This document shows positions 1 to 7,530 of a stretch of DNA of 32,939 nucleotides, piece by piece. The notes beneath the pieces are model-generated. The model did not search any database. It saw only the letters and a program-made list of their open reading frames with translations, and was not told the DNA's origin. How positions within the stretch are numbered: position 1 is the first letter of the stretch; the number at the start of each line of letters is the position of its first letter. The DNA comes from Ruminococcus_G sp050944415 (GTDB taxonomy: Bacteria > Bacillota > Clostridia > Lachnospirales > Lachnospiraceae): positions 1 to 32,939 of the forward strand of contig JBMNRA010000033.1 in assembly GCA_050944415.1 (NCBI GenBank). The letters are read 5' to 3'. Made by a program: the position numbers and the translations under genes.

Positions 1-97
1 TTTGTTTATTTTTTTGTCTCATCAACTTAATGATAACACAAAGTGATATTCTCTACATTTATTTTTTTGCTTTTAACTTAAAGTAATTTTACGCTAT

Positions 98-134
98 TGA
101 AAACAGCGCTGCATTCCAAGACTGCAGCGCTGTT
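98..134 (-). terminator. Rho-independent terminator after the UroD operon
   Basis: A perfect 12-bp stem (arms 102-113 and 123-134, 9-nt loop) sits just beyond the stop codon of the last UroD gene. On the minus strand it is followed by a short T run (TTTTC). It probably ends the GPH-PucR-UroD-UroD transcript, which makes the unit self-contained. Bases 1-97 are AT-rich and I see no gene in them. Confidence 0.75.
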
Positions 135-151
135 CCCATTCGGTTTCATTT

Positions 152-1150
152 TTATTTACTCTTGTTATATCGATCAATTTCATCATCAATGATGGGATCC
201 ACATGAGGATAGAGACAACCGGGGCCTCCATAGGTAATACATGGAATAAAATGGCCTCCCGGTGCATACTCCTCACATGCCCTTCTGACTTCCGCACGGA
301 TAACTTCTTCTGTTGAATCAGCCTGATCCACAATCGCAGCGTCAATACCGCCCATCAAAGTCATACGACCCTTCAGCTGCTTCTGAAGCTTGGGAATGTC
401 GTTCTGAGGCAGCACGCCCTGCCAGATATCCACACCCAGTTCCACCATATCCTCTACAATGGGTTCCATGAAAGAATCCGCATGATGCATCACAATCACA
501 CCTTTCTCCTTCATGTAGCCATAAGTCTTCGCATACTGAGGCTTAATGAATTCCCTCCAGGTTTCCGGGCTGACAAACAACTGATGTTTTGATCCCCAGT
601 CATCATGGGAAAGCATAATATCCGGCTCCAGGTTATCCACAATCAGTTTCATATACTGATAACGGTATTCTCCGATTGCATTGCACAGTTCCATCATGGC
701 TTCCGGTTCCAGAAGGAAATTTGCCAGCATGTCTTCAAATCCCATCAGAAAATGCAGACGCTCAAACACACCCGTTGGCATAAACGCCATAAACAGTTTT
801 CCGCTGGCTTTAATCTCATCGGCTTTTTCCTTAAACGGTTTCCAGAGTTCCGGATCGGAACAGTTTTCCATCAGATCCGGCATTTTCATCTGAGTTTTCC
901 ATTCACAGATATCACTGATAACCTTATTGTCATCTGTCACATGAGGCATGGCCGCCAGCTGATCTGCCGGCCAGAGAATCGTAGTTCCAAAACGGTCAAC
1001 CAGCGGATCCATACCTCGGTGCCGGTTCCCTCTGATATAGTTTCCGGCAGGGTTGGGGGGATAGAATACAGTACCCTCAAACTGTTTCAGCAGTCTCTCC
1101 GGCTTCCCATCCGGTTTTAAAGTCTCTAAAAAAATCTCTTTTGCAGTCAA
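152..1150 (-). CDS. Uroporphyrinogen decarboxylase / MtaA-like methyltransferase family protein (paralog 1)
   Basis: This is a 332-aa protein of the UroD superfamily, which includes heme UroD and the cobamide methyltransferases MtaA/MtbA/CmuA. The start is a TTG at 1150, because AAAGGAG ends 8 nt upstream; a more upstream TTG at 1171 lies on the wrong side of that site. Visible motifs are SHDDWGSK near residues 181-188, HHADS near 222-226 and a C-terminal segment with Cys at about 304 and 312. The classical methyltransferase zinc motif is HxC plus a distal Cys; here the near Cys is Ala/Asp, so the metal site, if any, is different. It is clearly paralogous to the gene just upstream (1165-2172) and translationally close to it. 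A true heme enzyme is unlikely because the neighbours are a symporter and a PucR-type regulator rather than hem genes. Inferred role: methyl transfer or decarboxylation on an imported substrate, exact reaction unknown. Confidence 0.85.
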   Translation of the reverse strand: MTAKEIFLETLKPDGKPERLLKQFEGTVFYPPNPAGNYIRGNRHRGMDPLVDRFGTTILWPADQLAAMPHVTDDNKVISDICEWKTQMKMPDLMENCSDPELWKPFKEKADEIKASGKLFMAFMPTGVFERLHFLMGFEDMLANFLLEPEAMMELCNAIGEYRYQYMKLIVDNLEPDIMLSHDDWGSKHQLFVSPETWREFIKPQYAKTYGYMKEKGVIVMHHADSFMEPIVEDMVELGVDIWQGVLPQNDIPKLQKQLKGRMTLMGGIDAAIVDQADSTEEVIRAEVRRACEEYAPGGHFIPCITYGGPGCLYPHVDPIIDDEIDRYNKSK

Positions 1151-1164
1151 AGTTCCATCTCCTT

Positions 1165-2172
1165 TTAACAAATCGCCACACCGAAGCGTTCCATATTATA
1201 TTTATTAATCTCATCAATTACAATTTCCTCAACGTGAGGATATATGGTTCCCGGACCTCCATAGGTAATTCCCGGCCAGAAACCTTTCAGATGACCATAT
1301 TCATCACAGGCGCGTCTTGTCTCCTTGCGGATTTCTTCTTCTGTGACATCCTCACGGTCAATGACAGAATCAATGCCTCCCATCAGAAGCATTCTGTCTC
1401 CGACTTTTTCAGAAATCGCCGGAATATTGTTGGTATTTAAAACACCCTGCCAGATATCCACACCGATTTCAGCCATATCTTCCACGATAGGCTCCATATA
1501 AGAATCACCGTGATGCATCACGATCACACCCTGTGAGTGAAGATAATCATACAGTTTCCGATAGGGCTCTTTAAAGAATTCTCTCCAGGTATCATCTGAC
1601 ATGAACAGACTGGTTTTCGATCCCCAGTCATCGTGAGACACAATACAGTCCGGATGAAGGTGTTCCACCACCAGTTTCATATAAGTCAGACGGTATTCAC
1701 AGATAACGTCAATCAACTCATGCATCGCTTCCGGTTCCAGAAGAAAATTCATAAGAGTATCCTCAAAAGTCATCAGCATATGCAGCTGTTCAAAAATACC
1801 TGTTCCCATTACCACCATGGTCAGATATTTTTCCTGATCAATTTTACTTTTTGCCTCCAGTGCATCTTCCCAGCCTTCTGAGCATTTTCCGATCAGATCC
1901 GGAACTTTTACATATTTTTTCCATTCCGTAATATCTTTAATTACCTGATTCTCCGGCGTTACACAGGGAACAGCCGCAGGGGCATCTTCCGGGAACAGAA
2001 TCAATGTTCCCCACTGATCATGGGATGTTGTCCCACGGATACGGTTTCCACGAATCAGTTTGAAACAGGGATCTCCGGGAATGCCGCGAAACATGGTAAA
2101 CGAATTGCACAGGCATTCCGGTTTTCCATCTTTTTTCAGAGTTTCCAAAAGATTCTGTTTTGGCGTCAGCAT
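1165..2172 (-). CDS. Uroporphyrinogen decarboxylase / MtaA-like methyltransferase family protein (paralog 2)
   Basis: This 335-aa protein is the second UroD-superfamily member of the operon and aligns along its whole length with the downstream paralog. Both share SHDDWGSK, HH(A/G)DS, DIWQGVL, LMGGID and ITYGGPG segments. ATG at 2172 is taken as the start, with GAAAGGAG 10 nt upstream; an in-frame TTG at 2181 abuts the ribosome binding site. The two Cys of the C-terminal loop in paralog 1 (CITYGGPGC) are Gly and Thr here (GITYGGPGT), so the two proteins probably differ in metal binding or substrate. The start lies 5 nt past the stop of the PucR-type regulator, which suggests translational coupling. 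No corrinoid protein is encoded nearby. Function beyond the superfamily is not determined by the sequence. Confidence 0.85.
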   Translation of the reverse strand: MLTPKQNLLETLKKDGKPECLCNSFTMFRGIPGDPCFKLIRGNRIRGTTSHDQWGTLILFPEDAPAAVPCVTPENQVIKDITEWKKYVKVPDLIGKCSEGWEDALEAKSKIDQEKYLTMVVMGTGIFEQLHMLMTFEDTLMNFLLEPEAMHELIDVICEYRLTYMKLVVEHLHPDCIVSHDDWGSKTSLFMSDDTWREFFKEPYRKLYDYLHSQGVIVMHHGDSYMEPIVEDMAEIGVDIWQGVLNTNNIPAISEKVGDRMLLMGGIDSVIDREDVTEEEIRKETRRACDEYGHLKGFWPGITYGGPGTIYPHVEEIVIDEINKYNMERFGVAIC

Positions 2173-2177
2173 TTGGA

Positions 2178-3446
2178 TCAATCTCCTTTCTTGTTCTGCT
2201 GTCTTTCCATGATAAAAAAAGACAGCTTCAGATATAAGTTCTGCACGGGTTCCGCCACACTTTCGGCGTCCAGCCCCGTAATTTCTTTTATTTTTCGCAA
2301 ACGGTAATACAGCGTACTTCTCCCTACATATAAGGCAGCAGACGTAGCCACCGTATTCCGTTCTTTCATAATGTAGGTGCGAAATGTTTTATAAAGTTCC
2401 GTTTTGTTCTCCGCATCATATTCCAGAAGGTTTTTCAGCTTGTAAGCGCACAGATCCTCCGCCTCAAACTCTGTACAGCACAGATCCGCAATATAATCCA
2501 TGGCAATATCGTCAAAGCTATAATACCACATGGTATCGTTTCGCCGGCGGCAGTATTCAAGCGCTGCCGATGCCTGTTTATAATAATGCCTCAGACGGGT
2601 AAAATCATGAAAAACGTTGCTGAAGCCTGCTTTGAAAAGCCCATCTCTGAGAATACTTGCAATGTCAGAGTTGTAATGATCGTTTACATTCAGATTGATA
2701 ATAATACAGATTTTGGTATCCTGATAAAAAGCTTTGCTGCCGTCTACTTTCGCTTCCACATAATTACAGACACTGGCAGCGGAACCGGGACTTCCTTCCT
2801 GCTCTTCGGCATCCATACGAATACAGATATATGAATCATCTACCTGCCATTTGCACTGCCCGATCCGCCTTTCAATCTCAGATGTTGAGAGTTCCTTTCC
2901 CCGAACCATGTCTGTCATCATCTGATGCAATGTCCGTTTATACGTATTATCCAGATGACCCCTTTTTGCCAGAGTCAGACGAATCAGTTCTGCCAGATAC
3001 TCTGCAGCTGCAAACTGACCCGGTTTCAGCGAATTCTCTATCTCGCAGATTACGAGACGTCCCTCATAACCGCCGAAAGCATCCCAGATATTTACGTAAA
3101 TATCCCGGTACCCTCTCAGCTCCGCAGAAAAAATATGAGCATTTTTAGTAGAAAGAGTACTCAGATATTCACTGTCTGTTTTAAATTCATTTACCACTTC
3201 CAGCGGTGTAATCATCAGGCCCGTAATCTCATCCTTTTCCCATGCAATCATTCCGTCCCGCCAGACGGGGCAGGAAATAAGCCTCAGCTGCGAATCGTGG
3301 ACGAACAGAGGATTCTGAAAATATTCATAGCTGACTCTGCACAATTCGTCCACACTTCCTTCCTGCACCACAATATTCTGCAGTTTCTCCGCCCAGGAAG
3401 TGTGTTTGCGGAAGGCCTCCAGGCAGAAATTCATAATCTCCAGCAA
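2178..3446 (-). CDS. PucR-type transcriptional regulator, main part (separated from its N-terminus by an in-frame TAG)
   Basis: This 422-aa open frame holds a GGDEF-like/CdaR-type middle region and a C-terminal PucR helix-turn-helix of about 60 residues (ERNTVATSAALYVGRSTLYY, then RLRKIKEITGLD), typical of PucR/CdaR activators of catabolic operons. It is in the same frame as the fragment at 3492-3740, with a single TAG (3492-3494) and 15 sense codons between them. Together they would make a protein of about 520 aa, the usual size for this family. The first usable start after the TAG is a TTG at 3446 with AGGAG 6 nt upstream, so reinitiation to make a shortened regulator is possible. Position inside the operon suggests that it controls the transporter and UroD genes and perhaps itself. 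Alternatively it is a decayed gene. Confidence 0.8.
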   Translation of the reverse strand: MLEIMNFCLEAFRKHTSWAEKLQNIVVQEGSVDELCRVSYEYFQNPLFVHDSQLRLISCPVWRDGMIAWEKDEITGLMITPLEVVNEFKTDSEYLSTLSTKNAHIFSAELRGYRDIYVNIWDAFGGYEGRLVICEIENSLKPGQFAAAEYLAELIRLTLAKRGHLDNTYKRTLHQMMTDMVRGKELSTSEIERRIGQCKWQVDDSYICIRMDAEEQEGSPGSAASVCNYVEAKVDGSKAFYQDTKICIIINLNVNDHYNSDIASILRDGLFKAGFSNVFHDFTRLRHYYKQASAALEYCRRRNDTMWYYSFDDIAMDYIADLCCTEFEAEDLCAYKLKNLLEYDAENKTELYKTFRTYIMKERNTVATSAALYVGRSTLYYRLRKIKEITGLDAESVAEPVQNLYLKLSFFIMERQQNKKGD

Positions 3447-3491
3447 ATCAGTCTCCTGTGGAAGTTGTAAGATCGTATGAAAACCATTATC

Positions 3492-3740
3492 CTAGGCTTC
3501 CGGAACTTCTCCCAGCAGTATCAGTGAACAATGATTTTCAGATACAGGAAGCTCTTTCAGTCTGTCGCCTTCCACAACGTATGCACATTGGGAAACCATT
3601 TCCATTCCCGGACGGTAAAAACAGATTCCTTCCAGAGAGCGTCTGTCCTCACCTGTATAAAACTGAACATCCGGAATTTTTACTATTACCTCATCTGCAA
3701 TCATCTGAAGATTTAATAAAAACCTGATATTTTCATTCAT
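3492..3740 (-). CDS. N-terminal fragment of the PucR-type regulator, ended by TAG
   Basis: This short frame of 82 aa starts at ATG 3740 behind TAAGGG; an upstream GTG at 3770 is possible but has no good ribosome binding site. It carries the N-terminal sensor-like segment common in clostridial PucR-type regulators (a DxR..EGICFYRPGMEM pattern, then a LILLGEVPEA turn). It stops at a TAG in frame with the 422-aa frame downstream. A one-base change from TGG (or CAG, TAC) would produce this stop. It can be read as a pseudogene fragment, a sequencing error, or the first half of a split regulator. I favour a real or artefactual nonsense change in one gene. Confidence 0.7.
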   Translation of the reverse strand: MNENIRFLLNLQMIADEVIVKIPDVQFYTGEDRRSLEGICFYRPGMEMVSQCAYVVEGDRLKELPVSENHCSLILLGEVPEA

Positions 3741-3770
3741 TCTGTCCCTTACCGGTTCTGTCACCCTCAC

Positions 3771-5165
3771 TTATGAACGTGCAGCGATTTCTTCCGCATA
3801 TTGATTTACTTTGTCTTTTGTCAGTCTGAATCCGAAGATCAGTGCGATAACGGCAATAATCAGAGCAATGGCCGGAATAATCATAAAACCAATGCTGATC
3901 GCATTTTTCAGCTGTTCTGACGCTGTTGCCGGATCAATATCTGAGCTGAAATTCCCCATCGCCAGGCATGCGGAGATAATAACGCCTCGTGTCATAATAG
4001 AAACTTTCAGCGGAACATTCTGAAGACCGCTGATCCAGCCGGCTGCATTCTTGCCTGTCTTCCATTCGCTGTAAACGATTGTATCCCCGTAGAGGGCCGG
4101 CGTACAGGCGTAGGTAATACCATAGCCAAACATCGCAATACTCATCAGAATAATAACAATTGTCACATTATTGTAAAAGAAATAAGATACAATCAGAAGT
4201 ACTGCCTGAATTGCCATTACCCCGATAGTCGTATTTCTTGTGGTAAAGCGATTGCTGAGAGTTTTGCTTAAATATGCTCCGATCACGCAGAAAATATTGG
4301 TTACCAACATATAAGCGGACAGCATACCCGCATTGTTTGCAATGTAGGTGAAATAATAAGTAGCGACACCCATCAGCACAAAATTAAACATGAATTTCGC
4401 AAGGTCAGCAATCAGAAGAGCAATCAGAGGCGGGTTCTGAAGAAGAGCCCGGATCAGATCCATACCGCTGGTCTTGTCCTTTGCAGTTTCCTTCTTCTGT
4501 GCGGTCTGGTCACTAACCTGTACCTCTTCATATCCGTCAAACATACGGAAATGCGCGTAATAAAGCACCGCCATAACGACACCAAGTACGAAAGCTGCCG
4601 CACCATACTGATTCACTTCACCGATAAATCCTGCCATAACCGCAGCCAGGCCCGGTCCTACATAAGAAAAAATAACCTTAGAAAAGTTCGCCCATGCAGC
4701 TCTCGTAGCAGAAAGCTGAGAACGTTCCTCCGGTGTCTTGCCGGCAACGGAGATCATGGATACATTTGCCACATATCCAAAATTCCATGCCACATGACTG
4801 GCAATTGCCGCAATAATAATGATAATCGCCGACAGCCACCCATCTCCGATTTTAACGAACTGGAATGCATATAAAAACGGTACCAGCCATGGAATTACAA
4901 CCAGCCAGGAACGGTAGCGTCCCCATTTCAACGGTTTGATACTGTTCAGAATAGCACCGTACATCCAGGAAAGCACTGCATCTACAGTACTTGCCACCGT
5001 AGTGATCAGAGTTACCATCGGAAGACTGAACTGAGCAAGGTTCGTCAAAAAGAAATTGAAATAGTAACTTTCGATGTTGGACATCAGGGTAAAACCACAG
5101 TCCCCAACACCGTAAAAGATCTTCAGTGCCTTACTGAGTCCTTTTCTGTTGTTTTTTTCACTCAT
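3771..5165 (-). CDS. GPH-family (MelB-like) sugar/cation symporter
   Basis: This is a 464-aa membrane protein of the glycoside-pentoside-hexuronide:cation symporter branch of the MFS. Visible features are an N-terminal YGVGDCGFTLMSNI segment (the GPH hallmark near TM1), about 12 hydrophobic segments, a charged central loop (roughly residues 210-240) and a WRYRSW-like cytoplasmic loop seen as KWGRYRSW. The ATG at 5165 is chosen because AAAGGAGG lies 9 nt upstream; a longer frame reaching 5255 has no ribosome binding site and would include non-conserved charged sequence. It is the first gene of the operon, so substrate import probably precedes the action of the two UroD-like enzymes. The substrate may be a glycoside, a uronide or a small methylated compound; the sequence does not decide. 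Confidence 0.88.
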   Translation of the reverse strand: MSEKNNRKGLSKALKIFYGVGDCGFTLMSNIESYYFNFFLTNLAQFSLPMVTLITTVASTVDAVLSWMYGAILNSIKPLKWGRYRSWLVVIPWLVPFLYAFQFVKIGDGWLSAIIIIIAAIASHVAWNFGYVANVSMISVAGKTPEERSQLSATRAAWANFSKVIFSYVGPGLAAVMAGFIGEVNQYGAAAFVLGVVMAVLYYAHFRMFDGYEEVQVSDQTAQKKETAKDKTSGMDLIRALLQNPPLIALLIADLAKFMFNFVLMGVATYYFTYIANNAGMLSAYMLVTNIFCVIGAYLSKTLSNRFTTRNTTIGVMAIQAVLLIVSYFFYNNVTIVIILMSIAMFGYGITYACTPALYGDTIVYSEWKTGKNAAGWISGLQNVPLKVSIMTRGVIISACLAMGNFSSDIDPATASEQLKNAISIGFMIIPAIALIIAVIALIFGFRLTKDKVNQYAEEIAARS

Positions 5166-5279
5166 ACCTAACTTCCTCCTTTTCCTGTCCATATGGACAA
5201 AGTGTTTATGCAGATAAAATGCATACCACAGCGCTCGCTTGTGCATTCTGCCCAACTGCGTATCTCTTTTTATCTGTAT

Positions 5280-5298
5280 TTGTGTATTTAATACACAA
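5280..5298. promoter_or_regulatory. Palindromic candidate operator of the GPH-PucR-UroD operon
   Basis: TTGTGTATTTAATACACAA is a perfect 9-1-9 inverted repeat. It lies about 12 bp downstream of the predicted -10 box, overlapping the first transcribed bases. A second pair, TCTGTAT (5273-5279) and ATACAGA (5304-5310), flanks it asymmetrically. Position and symmetry fit a dimeric regulator site; the adjacent PucR-type protein is the obvious candidate, but this is inference. Confidence 0.6.
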
Positions 5299-5309
5299 TC
5301 TATATACAG

Positions 5310-5339
5310 ATTATAGTATAGACCTTAATTTAAAATCAA
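5310..5339 (-). promoter_or_regulatory. Promoter of the GPH-PucR-UroD operon
   Basis: On the minus strand TTGATT (5339-5334) and TATAAT (5315-5310) are 18 bp apart. A TTGACA at 5370-5365 lies further upstream without a good partner. The region 5166-5446 holds no gene; it contains this promoter, the palindrome, a long AT-rich leader and the symporter ribosome binding site. Confidence 0.6.
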
Positions 5340-5446
5340 CATCGGGAAAAATAATAGACAGAATTGTCAAAACGAAAAGGTATAGAAAAGTGTTTATGGA
5401 CATTGTGTTCAACAAAAGGGCGTCATTCTTTACTTCTCCTCACTGT

Positions 5447-5490
5447 AAAACGAAAAACTGCCGGACAGCAATAACTGCATGCTGTCCGGC
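5447..5490 (-). terminator. Rho-independent terminator after the nitroreductase gene
   Basis: Perfect 11-bp stem GCCGGACAGCA/TGCTGTCCGGC (5460-5470, 5480-5490) with a 9-nt loop. On the minus strand it is followed by TTTTTCGTTTT. It lies 8 nt beyond the nitroreductase stop. Confidence 0.88.
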
Positions 5491-5497
5491 ATTGCCG

Positions 5498-6043
5498 TCA
5501 AATAAAGGTAAGAAGATCTTCCGCATTTTTCCTGGGCGGCGTTTTGGGCTCTTCCGCAGGGTAGCCTATGGAGATCAAGGCAGAAATCTGCTGATCCTCA
5601 GGAATCTCTATAATCTCTCTGATTTTATTTTCGTCAAAAATCCCCATAATCACTGTTCCCAGTCCTTTTTCGCAGGCTGCAAGACAGAAAGTCTGAGCCG
5701 CAATGCCGGCATCAAAACTTTCCCAGTGACTTCCCTTGGCTGTAGAAAAACTGCCGTTTCGCTCATAACCGGAACGGCCTTTTACCGATGCAAGAATGAC
5801 CAGAGCCGGCGCCTGAGCAACAATATCTACATTATGGGTAAATCCCATCATGCAATCCTCTGACGCAATTTTTTTCAGAACTTCCCGGCTGTCCACCACG
5901 ATATATCTGACCGTCTGCGTATTTTTCCAGGACGGCGCCCAGGAAGCCGTCTCAATTATTTCTCTCAGTATTTCACGTGGTACTGGTGTCTCGCTAAATT
6001 TTCTGACGCTTCTTCTTTTTTTAATTCCCTGTACTAAATCCAT
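5498..6043 (-). CDS. Nitroreductase family protein
   Basis: This 181-aa protein has the nitroreductase/FMN-reductase fold signature: an N-terminal KKRRSVRKFSETPVP segment (FMN phosphate contacts), WAPSWKNTQTVRYIVV near residues 37-52, and GLGTVIMG plus IGYPAEEPKTPPRK near the C-terminus. Such enzymes use FMN and NAD(P)H to reduce nitro groups, quinones or flavins, usually as dimers in the cytoplasm. ATG 6043 is preferred, with AGGAG 11 nt upstream; a GTG at 6055 overlaps that site. The gene follows the CHAP protein with a 30-bp gap and no terminator, so the two may be cotranscribed. The true substrate is unknown. Confidence 0.88.
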   Translation of the reverse strand: MDLVQGIKKRRSVRKFSETPVPREILREIIETASWAPSWKNTQTVRYIVVDSREVLKKIASEDCMMGFTHNVDIVAQAPALVILASVKGRSGYERNGSFSTAKGSHWESFDAGIAAQTFCLAACEKGLGTVIMGIFDENKIREIIEIPEDQQISALISIGYPAEEPKTPPRKNAEDLLTFI

Positions 6044-6073
6044 ATTATCTGTCACTCCTGTCTGATATTTTTA

Positions 6074-7456
6074 TTATAAACCGTTCGAAAAATTAAAATC
6101 GAACGCATCCAACACAGTAAATGCAATATAAGGCTTTCCATCTGCGGTATCTCTTACCACTTTCAGCTCGTTATCGTAAATACTGGTCAAATTATCCTTA
6201 TCTTTACAGAAACTGTTTCTACTGGTATACATCATATCATCTGCTACACCAATGATCTGCTCATATAAATCTTCACTCAGCCGGAAGATTTCGTCAGAAG
6301 ACTGGGAATACTCATATCTCCACTGAGCCTTTGCCACCTTTCCGTCTTTTGTGGTCACAATCACGGAAGCGGGACGATTCATAAGCGTTTCCACGGCAGC
6401 ATAATAAACTGTCCTGTCTTCCTGAACGGATACTTTATAAATAGGATTCAGACAAACCTTTACGTCTTCCTCTGTCCAACTGTACAGTTCCCTTAATTTA
6501 GCCACTGCAAAATTAATATCATCATCCGTCACATCTGCCCTGTCAGTTTCTCCGGTAGACTTTGGCTCCCCTTCTTCTCTCTCCTCTTTCTCCTGAGCTG
6601 AGCCCGCTGTGGTAATCGTCTGCACTTCGCCGGGATATTCTTTTTCATTTTCTATCACAAAAAACTGATACTGATACGTGGTTCCCGGCGTCAGGGTAAT
6701 CCCCAGTTCTTCCTGAATATCATACCACATATTAAACCGGCTTTCCGAACGCTGACAGTTTTCCACATGTTTTTTTATCAGATTTCCCCCCGCATCCCAG
6801 AGACTGCAGCCCACCTGTCTGACAGTTTTCCCATCAGGATTGTCAACCTTGGCGGAAATAACTGCCGTCGTCTCCTGAACCTGAGGTTTCTGATAATAAA
6901 TCTGGTAATTTCCGGAAATCGGCTGTGCTTTTTCACTTTCGCTCCATCTGAAAAAACTATAGCGCGGATCTCCTTTCTGAATCGCAGCGCCCACCCATGC
7001 CTTCGTATAAGAACCATTCCAGGCATTCTGCTGGATTACCGTTACTGTGTCGCCGGATACTTCTTTTACAATAGCCCAGTGGACACTCTGATTGTCCCGG
7101 ATAATATCTCCCGTTTTCGGATCAGACGTTTCCTGAAAATTTCCGGAATCAATCTCAGGAACAGAAGTTGTGGACCAAAGGCCAGACACATTCCTTCCAT
7201 ATACCTGACTGTAGAACCGCTTGACAAACGCCGCACAGCTGTAAGTAGTATCTGTATCCACACTGGAATCATACGGACGGTACAGCGCTTCCACTGTCAC
7301 GCCATTGACTGTGATGGAATCCACTGCACCAGACGATATGGAAACAAAATTATAATTCCCCATATCAGCCCGGGTTTCCAGCGGCTGAACACACATACCT
7401 GCAAATACCAGTGCAAATACTCCACAGAAAATAGGCGCCACTTTTTTCATCTTCAT
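6074..7456 (-). CDS. Secreted CHAP-domain (cysteine amidase-like) protein with FN3-like region
   Basis: This 460-aa protein starts with a clear signal peptide (MKMKK, hydrophobic stretch 6-23, likely cleavage after ALETRA-like site at about residue 30). Residues about 45-170 look like a CHAP/NlpC-like papain-fold domain, with SCAAFVKRFY (Cys near 74), VHWAIV (His near 126) and QQNAWN as the candidate catalytic triad. About 190-285 is a beta-rich FN3-like domain, then a charged linker (KEEREEGEPKS) and a C-terminal alpha/beta region of unknown type. No LPxTG, LysM or choline-binding repeat is visible, so it is probably released or loosely held. Likely role is peptidoglycan or peptide amide hydrolysis outside the cell. 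The start has GGGGG upstream and an extended -10 at 7501-7509. Confidence 0.75.
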   Translation of the reverse strand: MKMKKVAPIFCGVFALVFAGMCVQPLETRADMGNYNFVSISSGAVDSITVNGVTVEALYRPYDSSVDTDTTYSCAAFVKRFYSQVYGRNVSGLWSTTSVPEIDSGNFQETSDPKTGDIIRDNQSVHWAIVKEVSGDTVTVIQQNAWNGSYTKAWVGAAIQKGDPRYSFFRWSESEKAQPISGNYQIYYQKPQVQETTAVISAKVDNPDGKTVRQVGCSLWDAGGNLIKKHVENCQRSESRFNMWYDIQEELGITLTPGTTYQYQFFVIENEKEYPGEVQTITTAGSAQEKEEREEGEPKSTGETDRADVTDDDINFAVAKLRELYSWTEEDVKVCLNPIYKVSVQEDRTVYYAAVETLMNRPASVIVTTKDGKVAKAQWRYEYSQSSDEIFRLSEDLYEQIIGVADDMMYTSRNSFCKDKDNLTSIYDNELKVVRDTADGKPYIAFTVLDAFDFNFSNGL

Positions 7457-7500
7457 AATAAATTTCCCCCTTTGACAGAATGTTTTCTTTTGATAAGTCT

Positions 7501-7509
7501 ATTCTACCA
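7501..7509 (-). promoter_or_regulatory. Extended -10 promoter for the CHAP gene
   Basis: TGGTAGAAT on the minus strand is an extended -10 (TGn plus TAGAAT, five of six matches), about 45 bp upstream of the ATG. No convincing -35 is visible. Confidence 0.4.
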
Positions 7510-7530
7510 AAGGGAGTATGTAATTTTGTT

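Noticed and set aside
152..2172. UroD genes as heme biosynthesis hemE.
   Set aside because: Two tandem paralogs next to a symporter and PucR-type regulator, with SHDDWGSK and HH(A/G)D motifs unlike HemE, and no other hem genes nearby.
3492..3494. TAG in the PucR-type gene as a pyrrolysine codon, given the methyltransferase-like neighbours.
   Set aside because: Pyrrolysine occurs in methylamine methyltransferases such as MttB, not in PucR regulators, and no pyl genes are visible. A plain stop is the simpler reading.
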